From Sporothrix humicola (taxonomy: Eukaryota; Ascomycota; Sordariomycetes; Ophiostomatales; Ophiostomataceae), in NCBI GenBank assembly GCA_021396245.1, contig WNYE01000051.1:192701-256700 (forward strand): 64,000 bases of DNA. The letters run 5' to 3'. The notes under the pieces are model-generated. The model worked only from the letters and a program-made list of their open reading frames with translations. It was not told where the DNA came from and made no database searches. The translations under genes and the position numbers were made by a program. Within the stretch, counting starts at the first letter, position 1. Every line of letters starts with the position of its first letter. Positions 55,186-64,000 of this stretch are shown one piece after another.

Positions 55186-58100
55186 AACGGTGTTTATAAT
55201 AATTAAGCTTACGAAAAAGTTAAATTTGATAAATATTATATTAATTACCGAAGTTTACATTTAACTTTTTTTTACTTTTACTTTATTTACCTCGTATACT
55301 TTAACGAATACCGGTTAAATAACGGTGCCGGTAAGTGTTTCCCTTTAAATAAACTAAATATTACTTCCTTAAATACATTATAACTTTCACCGTTAAATTT
55401 AAGTTATTAATAATACTTATTATTTTTTAAAATATATATAAAATTAACCGTCTCGTATAAATTACTCTCCACTATATAAACTTTTTTGGCGTTAACGTAG
55501 TCTTTTTATAAAAAATTATACTCACTTAAAACGGTAATACTTTAAACTTAACTTTTAGTAAATATTATAAGTTATAAACCGAAGAGGGTTACCTCGTTAA
55601 ATATATCGTTAAAAGTTTTCCGTTAATATATTAGTAATATACTATAACTAAAAACATTATATATATTATTATTCGAATAACCGAAACCCGGCCACTATAC
55701 ATTATTAGTATTTATAACGAGCCTTATACTTTTGGTCCTTGACTATAAAATTTACCGTTATTTTAACTTATAACTTTATTAACCTTCGAAGTTAAAAATA
55801 ACGTCGTTTTAATAAAAAATATTAACCTTTATTACCCGTTTTAAAACTCGGTAAAATAAACTTTTACTTATACTAATACGTTTTTTAACTTTATAAACGA
55901 GTAAAATTTATTTTTTTTTACGTTACCCGGTATATTAACTTAATAACCGTAAAACTTTCGGTCTTATTACTACTTATTTATTATAAACTATATATAAACT
56001 TCGTTACGCCTCCGAACTATATACTCTGTATTAAACTAACCGGGATCCGACTATACATTATAAATATACTTTATACCGACGTTAACTCCGTTGGTACCGG
56101 TAAACGACTTTTGTTAAGTTAAGCTTAATCGAGAAAAAGTTATATTTTTAAAACGGAGTATACTTTTTTTAACACCGTTACTATTTATTAATATCGTTAC
56201 TTTCGAACGTTAAACTAACGATTTACTCGGTAAACTTATTAATATTATATACGTATACGCTTTAATTAAGTTACTTTTAAAAAAACAACGTTTCTTCGGT
56301 TAAAATACGGCCGTTACCGCCGTCATTAATACCTTCCGCGTTATGGAGAGAAGGATATACGCCGGGGACCGGTTTAAAGTAATTTACGAGGTTGTACGGG
56401 CGGTACGATGAGTATAATAATAAACTTTTCGGTACGTAAGTATACGTTATTAACGGGTTGTTTTATACGAAACTTTAATAAAAAATACTGACTTATAAAG
56501 GTTAAAAAAATAAGCCCGTTTTCGGAGTTATATTTCCGTCACTTTCCTTTTTCTTTTATTTTTAAAGTGTTTAAATAATACGTACGCCGTATATTTCGAC
56601 GATAAGGCTGAGATTTTTTTTCGCCGGTTTTTTTTAACTTTAAACGTTTTATTACCTCCACCGGTACCGGCGTTGTATAACCGTATTTTTGTTAACTAAA
56701 ACGTTTTTATAAATAATATTTTAACGGTAATTTACCGTATTTTTTTACGTAAAACTTTTAAGCCGAATTAAATATTAAACGTACTTTTTTAAGTTTACGG
56801 TGACTTTTTTACCTTTTAACTTTAAAATATCGTTATAGTTAACTTACGTTTTAATTATTAACTATTATATTTTAAAATATTTCGTATTATCGTTATTTTG
56901 AAGTTTAATAAAATTACTTTAGAAAGATAAAAGGTTAAAGGTTAAAGGTTAATAACGTTTTTTAGTATAGTTAGTAAAGTTATCGAAGTTATCGTAGTTT
57001 GTAAACTTATTAAAGTAATGGAAAATAATTACTTTTTTTTAAAAAGTTAAATAAATAACCGGTGACACCAATTTATAAAGTTAATAACTTACTTTTTTAT
57101 TAACGTAATATACGGCGCGTAAAGCTTTAAAAATACGGTAACTTTCTTTTAATTAAATATTTAAAAAACCTTCAATAATATTTATTATAGTTAACTTACT
57201 TATACTTTTTATACTTTTTACTTCTCGGTTTAATTAATTAACTAAATTATAAATTACTTATTAAATTAAACTACGAAACTTTCTTTTAATAAAAAAATAA
57301 TACCGGTACGGTTTATTACCGTAAACGTTTTATAAAAGTTCCCTTTATCGTTTATTTTATTTATCTTTTTCGTAACACCGTTTTATTACACTCTTTATTA
57401 ACATTATAAAATTATTACTTTAAAGTTCGTAAATAACATTAACCTTCTCGCTTATAACCGTATTATAACCTTTTATTATTACATTTTATAAAACGTTTAA
57501 AAAACAATTATAAACTAAGTACGGTCGAAAAGTATTATATTTAAACCGGCGAAAAATAAACTTTTTCATTTTTCTTACGCCTATAAAGCTTTAACGACGA
57601 CGTTTACACTCGACTAAAACACCGTTTTTACCCCCCGCCGAGTAACCCGTTTCTTCGGTATTTAGTTAAATAAAAAGTTTTTTTTTTCGAAGTATATTTA
57701 ACAAATAAAATATTACTTTACTGTATAAAATTACGTTTTTACGAAACTTACCGGGAAAATATAAAGTTATATACTTTCGTAAACTTGAATAATTTATACG
57801 GTTATACTTTAAAGTACGGTAATTTATAACGTAAGTATTTTTTTTTAAAGTTAAAAAATAACCGACTAGTATTTTTTTTAAATATTATTTTTTACAAGTA
57901 TTTTTATATAATTTTTAAAGTTTATTAGTTAATATTTATTTACTTTTTTTATTTTAAATTAAATATACCGTTATTAAACTTTTATTTAAAATACCGTTAA
58001 ACCGTTTTTTTATTTTAGTTAAATTATTAAACTAAAGTTTAAACGATTTAAAGTATAATACGTTACTTTTGACCGTTTATTAATTATTATTTACCTTTTT

Positions 58101-58659
58101 TTATATTACTTTTACCGTTTACTTTCGAAAAAACGGATTAAGCTATAATTATCGACCGTTAAAAAGCTTAATAATAATAAAACGTTAAAATTAACCGTTT
58201 TACAAAATTTTTCGTTATATAAACATTATATTAAATAATAAAGGCCATACGGCACTATTACTTTTATTTTACAAAAATTAAAAGTTATCTTTTTATATAA
58301 ATCCGTACTAACTATATTAACTTTTACGTATACTTTTTCCAACGTAAAACTATTAACTCTTTAAATTACTTTTACGGCGTTAAAAATAAAACGGCCGAGT
58401 ATATAATTTTAATATACTTAAAAATACTATCGCGGCCGGTAAATTAACTTTAAACCTTTAAAAAACTAAAATATAAGTTATAAAACGGCCTTAAAGTTAA
58501 ACTAATCTTTTAATAACTTATTTAAAACGATAAACTTTTAAAGTATAATTTTACGAAAAAGTTAAAAAAGTTACCGTCGCTGAAGTAACGTACCGTCGCT
58601 TGAGTTACGTTTTTTTTTTATTTTTATATTATACTGTAGTAATACGTTATTTTTTTTTA

Positions 58660-58795
58660 ACGGTAATAACTTTATGAGTACGGTGTTTTTTAACTTTAAT
58701 TAAAGTTTACTTTTTAAAAAAACGTCGTTTTTTTTTAACGGTATTAACTTTACGAGTACGGTGTTTTTTAACTTTAATTAAAGTTTACTTTTTGG
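58660..58795. repeat. 77-bp tandem duplication
   Basis: A block containing ATGAGTACGGTGTTTTTTAA and a following TTAATTAAAG stretch (58660-58717) is repeated about 77 bp downstream (58737-58795) with two or three changes. Confidence 0.75.
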
Positions 58796-58913
58796 GTGAA
58801 AAGTTAATTAAACGGTTACGTTTAATACTTTAATAATTTCGGTAACGGTGGCCTCCGTCTTTATTTTTATTTTAAGTATTAAATAGTTAAACGTTAAAGG
58901 CAATAACGATAAG

Positions 58914-59010
58914 TTCGTTATAACACCGGTAATACTCGAATAATTAATTTTAACGTTAAAAATATAAAAATAAAAAACTCGTTATAACACCGGTAATACT
59001 CGAATAATAA
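58914..59010. repeat. direct repeat of about 30 bp
   Basis: The segment around TATAACACCGGTAATACTCG occurs at about 58919-58945 and again at about 58981-59007. Confidence 0.8.
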
Positions 59011-59460
59011 ACTTTAAAGTAAAAAAAAAAATTAAGTTTACGAGCTATATACTCTTTTATTTTATACTTTATTTATTACATTTACCCTTTTTATTTATTT
59101 ATTATATATAACTATTTATTTATTTATTTATTTACTTAACGTATAACCTTAATAAGTTAACACACACTCGTATAAATTAAAAAGTTTACACACACAATTC
59201 TATGGTAGTTTTTTCCCTATAAGGGTTCTGCCTAGTTAGTCGCCAATAGTTAGGATTAACTGAGAAAGGCGAATAATAATAATAATAATAATAAATAGAT
59301 TTTAAACTATCCAAGAAAAAAATAAAAAGAATGAAATATCCAAAACAAAGGGGTATAAAACTATGGCTATCAAAATTGAAACGACCAAAACAATTATTCA
59401 AAAAAGACACATCCTACACTTCTAATATCCTTCACTAATCTTAGTAAAATCACGCCGTTG

Positions 59461-60661
59461 TTAGGCCGTAGGCGATGCCTTACATACCTCGTCGAGCGGT
59501 TTCTGGCCAGGGAGCCGCCGAAGCTCGAACCGCTCGTACAGCCCGCCGTACTCGTTGGTGGCCGCCGTCATGTCGACGACGCGGTACAGCCCATCGTAGC
59601 GTATGCTGACGGACGGCGCCCACTTGCTCGTCTTGTCGCGGCCGGCATTCGGGGAGGGAGCACTTCTCAAGACTCGCACAGGCTTGCGCGAGCGCAGCGA
59701 TGCTTCCAACGCCAACGTAAAGTGGCTCTGCGGCTCGGCAAAGCGCTTTTGGGTCCCGGTTGGCATGGCTACGGCTTCCCGAGTAGTACACGGCATCCCC
59801 CAAGTCCTGGTCGAGGCTGCAATAATTCGGATTGCCGCCGGAGACGACAATGCTGAACGCGCCGCCGGCCTTGGCGCTGCCGGCGATGCCGCCCTGGCTG
59901 CTGCCGTGAGCGCCGTGGAACAGCGCGGCCAGCTGCTGGGGCCACCAGCGACCGACCTCGAGCCCGCTGTGCCCAAAGACGTGGGCATCGACGGGCGTGT
60001 ACGACGGGTGGCGGCGGTAGACGGTGCGTCTATGGCTCCCATCAGGTCCGTAGGCGGCGGAGCGGTCCATGATGACGCCGTGCATGATGCCGTGTTCGCC
60101 GTAGATAGGGTGGTCGACCTGCGTGCGGGCGGATTTGGGGGTCGTCGTCGGCGCAGCCGACACTACCGTCACCTCTTCTTCGCCCTGTCCCCAGATCTCG
60201 GCCACCCACTTTTGCAGGAGAGCCTGCGCCAGGCCCACAACATGCGCCGGAAACCGGTACTTGCCGTCCACCACCAGCTCCAGGCCTTTATCGATAAACG
60301 TCGCCGCCCTGAGCTTGGGCGTCATTGTGACGTGGTCGAGGTACCCCAAAAACTGCTCCAGCCCTTGGAGGCGCGGGTCCGTCAGGGCGCTCTCGTCCCG
60401 CGCATTCTTGAACTAGATGGCCAGCCGCTGGATGATGCGCGACCGTACGTCCTTGATGTATGCTTCGTGTGTCGCGGCGGGTGCGGTTGCCGGTGGTGGA
60501 GGGTGTGCATTTCGAGCAGGAGGTGTCGATTGTGAAGGTTGTTGCTGTTGTTGTCGCGGCGCATTCGATGCACCTTCCGTTTGGGCGTGGGACTTGGGTG
60601 CCCCGCCCCCGCTTGCCGTACTGTTTTGTGTGGCCGTGCTTTCGTCGGACGATATGCGCAA
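59461..60661 (-). pseudogene. SRA-YDG domain protein, disrupted
   Basis: SRA-YDG domains bind methylated or hemimethylated cytosine by base flipping (the UHRF1/SUVH type). On the minus strand the N-terminal part (60661 to 60416) is Gln/Pro-rich and then reads EAYIKDVRSRIIQRLAI. It stops at a TAG (60413-60415) where CAG is expected, and continues in the same frame (FKNARDESALTDPRLQG...). The SRA core follows: DHPIYGEHGIMHGVIM, GGAFSIVVSGGNPNYCSLD, DAVYYSGSRSH. At an A4 run (plus-strand T4 at 59747-59750) the frame shifts by one. The domain's end (KPVRVLRSAP, IRYDGLYRVVDM, YERFELRRLPGQKPL) is in the other frame, ending at TAA 59461-59463. No ATG is visible at the 5' end; an upstream exon beyond an acceptor near 60668 is possible. 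Confidence 0.8.
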
Positions 60662-61524
60662 ACTCTGTGATCAGAAGATGCGATGGACAGGGAAAAAAAT
60701 ACGAAAAATACTAGAGATGGCTGGTCGCAACTCTTTATCTTTTTATCTTTTTGGGAGGTGCATGCGCTTTGGTCGTCTCTTGGGTCGATAGAGTAAGCGG
60801 TGGCGAAACATGGGACTGGGTCTGGCCACCGACAAGGGTGAGCTCACTGCCGTTTTAGGCCTGGTCTCGGGTTGTTTACAGCGCTTGCAGCGCCTAGACC
60901 CTGGGGAAGCCCACCAATGACGCAATGCCGATGGGGCAAGACAATCTACATCTGGAGCTATGCGAGCTGTACGGAATATTAAGCTGCAAGATCTGTTGAC
61001 TTTGTTCACCAATAGGATGCACGACTTTCAAAGAGAAAATGGTCAAAGTAAACAAATATCTTTTGTTTGAGTTCAGTCTTTCTGCCTGTCACGATACAAG
61101 CTCGACAAGGCAGGAGCTCCTGTTGGCCAAGTCCCTGCTGCTTAGGGAAGGTGCCTGTCCAGACAACCAGTAGAAGCATGTGATTCTGTTGTGCTCTCCC
61201 GGAGTAAACAATCGCAATCTTCATGTTCACCTTTCACCTTTGACGACATTCACTTTGGGTCAACCAACATCACCACCTCCATTCACTATCTCGCCACCAC
61301 TTGAACATTATCCACCTACACCAGCATACCACAGACGACGCCGCTAAAGACACAGCGAATCCACGCAAGCACCACCTCACATCTCTCTCACTTTCGGCTC
61401 AGCTATACGGCCAGCTCCTCTCCTCCACCAGAAACAGATCCACCCATAAAAAAATTCCCAAGAACGAAGCTTCCCACGAACAGCCCCCACGAAAGACGCA
61501 TAACACTCACATTCACTCCCGACC
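60662..61524. other. divergent intergenic region
   Basis: 0.86 kb between the broken SRA-YDG gene and the plus-strand hypothetical gene. It is normal in composition, not RIP-altered. It may hold the missing first exon of the SRA-YDG gene and the promoter of the next gene. Confidence 0.45.
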
Positions 61525-64000
61525 ATGGACCCTCCTCCGCCAGGTGGGAACGGGGACTTCTGGGATACTGTTCTCGGGCGCATAACGTCTGGCCCAAACC
61601 ATGATGCACCCAATCCCAACCAACAAAATAACCACCCGGCACCGCAACCAAATCATCAAATTATCCCTCCGCCACCTCCAGCACCTCCAGCACCTCCAGC
61701 ACCCGCACTTGGACCTCCATATACACCAGCGAATGCAAATACATCGATACCTGTACCTGCACCCCCTTTGACGACTCCAAACACAGGACAAAAAGCAGTC
61801 CAAGGGCCGGCAGAACAACAGGCAGAGCAACAGGCAGAAGGAGACGCAGAAGAAGAGGTAGACGAAGACGCAGGGGAACAGGACGAAGAACAGGACGAAG
61901 AACGAGCAGAAGAACTGGCGGAAGAGCTGTCAGGACAAGCCCATGCCCCTCACGATCCGTCCCCAGGCACGTCCTCAGGATCGACTTCGGTCCCAACTTC
62001 GCATTCTGAGACTCCAAACCTACCAGGTCCGGTAGAAGCGTCCGCCGCTACACCCGGCACGAGCCCGAATGCGAGTCCAGATCTCGACCGAGACGCAGGA
62101 AAACAAGCTGGCGAGCAGCCGCAAGTCTCTTCAGCACCCCCGGTTGCACAATCAGACCCTGACCTCAACGTTATCATGCTGGACGAAGGCCCCCCTCCCA
62201 TTGTAGCATTCCTCGAAGATCCCGGCACCGTCTTCAAATTCATTATCCAATGGGTGCGTCTACACGTGCTCCTGACTGAGATCCTATATCTTATATCTCT
62301 GTGCCTTTCTTTGTCTTTGTACACAGCTAACTCCCCCCAGGCTGACCAAAACCCAAAACAAAGATGGACCACGATTCGGCTCGGCGACCGCTCGTCCCAC
62401 AGGAATGCCAACGCCATCATCGAGGCCAACCCCGTCCTCTACTGCGAGCTTTTCCTGCGGGAACGTACACCGAGAAGCATCGGCTATCTGGTCGACGAGG
62501 AAGACATCGAGGGTCGGGTTATCCAATGTTTGACTGTCAACTGCAACTGGCGCATAGCATATTTCCCGGACGCAGGAACAGAACAGACGAAGAAGGAGAC
62601 CGAAGACCGACGAGACAAAGGAAAGAAAAAAGAACTGCCCAAGATCCAATCAAGAGTCCCGCCCCAGCTCCCCAGAAGCAACAAGGGAAAGGACCGGGTG
62701 AAAAAGTTCAACAGGATCATGCAGACTGACATACTGCCCCATGTGAAGATTGACTCGTTCACATGGACACAAGGTACGCTGCACATGAAGACGCTGTACA
62801 CGGTGCACAAACGTTTCCCCAACCTGGCACACCTCTGCATCGAGATGAGCGACGCCATGTTTGAGGATACGTCCGACGACGACGACGACGACAACAATGG
62901 CAGCGGGGACAAGAAAGGCAAGGGCAAAGCACACGAACGTCCACCGCTGAAAATCCCCCAATTTAGAAACCTCAAGAGCCTGACCGTCTACTGTGTGCAC
63001 AAGCTCAAGACAGAACAGCTCGCCAAGCTGCTCAAGGACAACCGGTCGACACTGCGCTCGCTGCATATTTCCGCGGGCAAGTCCGACCAGCAGTACGGCA
63101 TTCGGCGGTACAACAAAAAGACACATAAACCCCGGAAGTCGCAGGATGCACAGGAAGATCAGAAGGCCGAATCCACCGAGGAAACTCAAGAGGCTCCAGA
63201 GACACAAGAGAAAAACACTAAGAAGAAGTCAATGAAGAAGGCTGAGGAGGAGGAGGGCGAGGTCACATACATCAGAGATCTCTGCGACAAGTACAAAGAA
63301 CTGTGGCCCAGTGGGACAAGAAGCAAAGACTCGGAGAAGAAGTGCTTGGAGCTTTGGAGCCTGACCCTGGGCTACAAGATCTACCCGCCCCTAGCCTTTG
63401 ACTGGAACAGAAACCGCAATGCCGGCAATCTTTGGAGTGCCCCCTCGCCACTCTTCCATCTGCTGGACAGCAAATATCTGAGGGATGTACATGTACCCGA
63501 AGCCAATCTACACTTTAGCAGCAACGCGAAGGAGCGAAAGTCTGAGTCGACGGAACCGGTTGAGGAGGTCCACAAGGAAATATCCTACCCAAGAATTGAT
63601 ATCGAGAATCTGTTTGATCCCGAAGCCAGTCCAAATCTGCGATATTATGGTCCAGGCCTTACTGGCGATGATTTAGGCATTCTGATCGGCCACCCCGAAT
63701 GGACTAGCCGCCTAGCTCTCCTACCCATCCGTGCAGACCCGGTAGGCGACCTGTTGAAACTGTTGGAGCACAAGGGAGACAAGAACTTCCCCCCCATCCG
63801 CTTCCGAATGATGGCCGTTGACCTCAACCCATCGCACGACCCTCACCACCAAGCCAGCAAACTCTTCCGCTACCTTGTCAAAATCGACAACGGCACACTT
63901 GAGGGGCTGAGAATATGCATGGCCAAGAGTGATAGCAGAAGGAATCGCAAAAAAACAATCAAAAGGGGCCAAATAGGCAAAGAGGACAGAAACATGGACG
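61525..64000 (+). CDS. large hypothetical protein, partial at right edge
   Basis: Two exons visible: 61525-62253 and 62341 to the window end, still open. The 87-nt intron is GTGCGT...CCCCCCAG with a CTGAC branch point at about 62272. The joined frame has no stop and gives at least 796 residues. The first exon begins MDPPPPGGNGDFWDTVLG, then a Pro-rich stretch (PPAPPAPPAP), then a long Glu/Asp/Ala-rich acidic region. The second exon has alternating charged and Leu-rich segments such as FRNLKSLTVYCVHKLKTEQL and LRSLHISAG that look like degenerate leucine-rich repeats, with insertions of Asp run (62875-62892) and Lys/Glu-rich low complexity. It may be a distant F-box/LRR-type protein, but I see no F-box and do not recognise the family. 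Confidence 0.7.
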   Translation, partial: MDPPPPGGNGDFWDTVLGRITSGPNHDAPNPNQQNNHPAPQPNHQIIPPPPPAPPAPPAPALGPPYTPANANTSIPVPAPPLTTPNTGQKAVQGPAEQQAEQQAEGDAEEEVDEDAGEQDEEQDEERAEELAEELSGQAHAPHDPSPGTSSGSTSVPTSHSETPNLPGPVEASAATPGTSPNASPDLDRDAGKQAGEQPQVSSAPPVAQSDPDLNVIMLDEGPPPIVAFLEDPGTVFKFIIQWVRLHVLLTEILYLISLCLSLSLYTANSPQADQNPKQRWTTIRLGDRSSHRNANAIIEANPVLYCELFLRERTPRSIGYLVDEEDIEGRVIQCLTVNCNWRIAYFPDAGTEQTKKETEDRRDKGKKKELPKIQSRVPPQLPRSNKGKDRVKKFNRIMQTDILPHVKIDSFTWTQGTLHMKTLYTVHKRFPNLAHLCIEMSDAMFEDTSDDDDDDNNGSGDKKGKGKAHERPPLKIPQFRNLKSLTVYCVHKLKTEQLAKLLKDNRSTLRSLHISAGKSDQQYGIRRYNKKTHKPRKSQDAQEDQKAESTEETQEAPETQEKNTKKKSMKKAEEEEGEVTYIRDLCDKYKELWPSGTRSKDSEKKCLELWSLTLGYKIYPPLAFDWNRNRNAGNLWSAPSPLFHLLDSKYLRDVHVPEANLHFSSNAKERKSESTEPVEEVHKEISYPRIDIENLFDPEASPNLRYYGPGLTGDDLGILIGHPEWTSRLALLPIRADPVGDLLKLLEHKGDKNFPPIRFRMMAVDLNPSHDPHHQASKLFRYLVKIDNGTLEGLRICMAKSDSRRNRKKTIKRGQIGKEDRNMD

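Larger units (their letters stand above)
55191..59450. other. RIP-mutated AT-rich sequence, right flank of the nest
   Basis: Continuation of the sequence into which the outer element inserted. It is heavily RIP-altered with no readable frame on either strand, probably an old transposon I cannot classify. It contains tandem repeats (58660-58795 and 58914-59010), TTTA-type simple sequence (59095-59145) and an AAT microsatellite (59272-59294). The composition returns to GC-rich at about 59400-59460. Confidence 0.65.

Noticed and set aside
37090..59150. TATTTATT-type tracts at about 37110 and 59095-59145 as terminal repeats of one large element
   Set aside because: They are simple sequence in very AT-rich DNA and could match by chance; no longer match was seen around them.
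31250..61000. A Starship-type giant mobile element
   Set aside because: I see no DUF3435 tyrosine-recombinase captain gene and no cargo boundary repeats around the accessory genes.
1..64000. A secondary-metabolite cluster, CRISPR array or tRNA/rRNA genes
   Set aside because: No polyketide, peptide-synthetase or terpene core gene, no regular spacer-repeat arrays, and no convincing tRNA B-box with a matching cloverleaf was found by eye.

Overview
This window is nuclear DNA of a filamentous ascomycete (Pezizomycotina, probably Sordariomycetes). The evidence is: intron-poor genes with short GT-AG introns and CTNAC-type branch points; a GC-rich coding landscape; typical fungal families (SLX4, eS21, Dal5-type and PTR2 transporters, a Mup1-type permease, Vps38/UVRAG, an SRA-YDG protein); and a 22-kb AT-rich block with the CpA/TpG-to-TpA scars of repeat-induced point mutation (RIP). 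I cannot fix the order or genus.

Layout. (1) 0.4-29.1 kb is conserved 'core' sequence: SLX4 (-), ribosomal protein eS21 (+), an anion/cation symporter of the major facilitator superfamily (-), a methionine-type amino-acid permease (-), a catalytically degenerate pepsin-like membrane protein (-), a large protein with two cyclic-nucleotide-binding domains, an F-box and leucine-rich repeats (-), a small secreted cysteine-rich protein (-), Vps38/UVRAG (-) and a PTR2-type peptide transporter with a 4-nt first exon (-). Intergenic spaces are 0.6-3.2 kb and otherwise empty. (2) 31.2-36.8 kb is accessory in character: an AN1-like zinc finger fused to an APH-fold kinase (-), a divergent protein kinase (+) and a protein with an OTT_1508-type nucleotide/nucleic-acid deaminase domain (+). 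(3) 36.8-59.4 kb is a RIP-ravaged transposon island. (4) 59.5-64 kb is GC-rich again: an SRA-YDG (methylcytosine-reader type) gene broken by a stop codon and a frameshift (-), and a large hypothetical protein that runs off the right edge (+).

The transposon island can be read base by base. An outer Ty3/gypsy chromovirus (LTRs 38368-38837 and 54716-55185, both 470 bp, TSD AACGG) has been hit twice inside its integrase domain: by a second chromovirus (LTRs 45364-45879 and 51723-52238, both 516 bp, TSD ATAAA), and by an odd 1,620-bp element (43242-44861, TSD TCTCT). The odd element ends in 203-bp inverted arms and carries duplicated gag fragments. Its arms are the last 203 bp of the second element's LTR, inverted at the left end. 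All three insertions are supported by perfect 5-bp target duplications, and removing the 1,620-bp insertion restores the outer integrase frame.

How things may fit together (inference): the most interesting theme is genome defence at a heterochromatin edge. The RIP block is flanked on one side by a deaminase-fold gene whose 3' end becomes AT-richer toward the block. On the other side is a methylcytosine-reader-type gene whose first lesion is a RIP-type CAG-to-TAG change. The core genes do not form an obvious pathway with each other.
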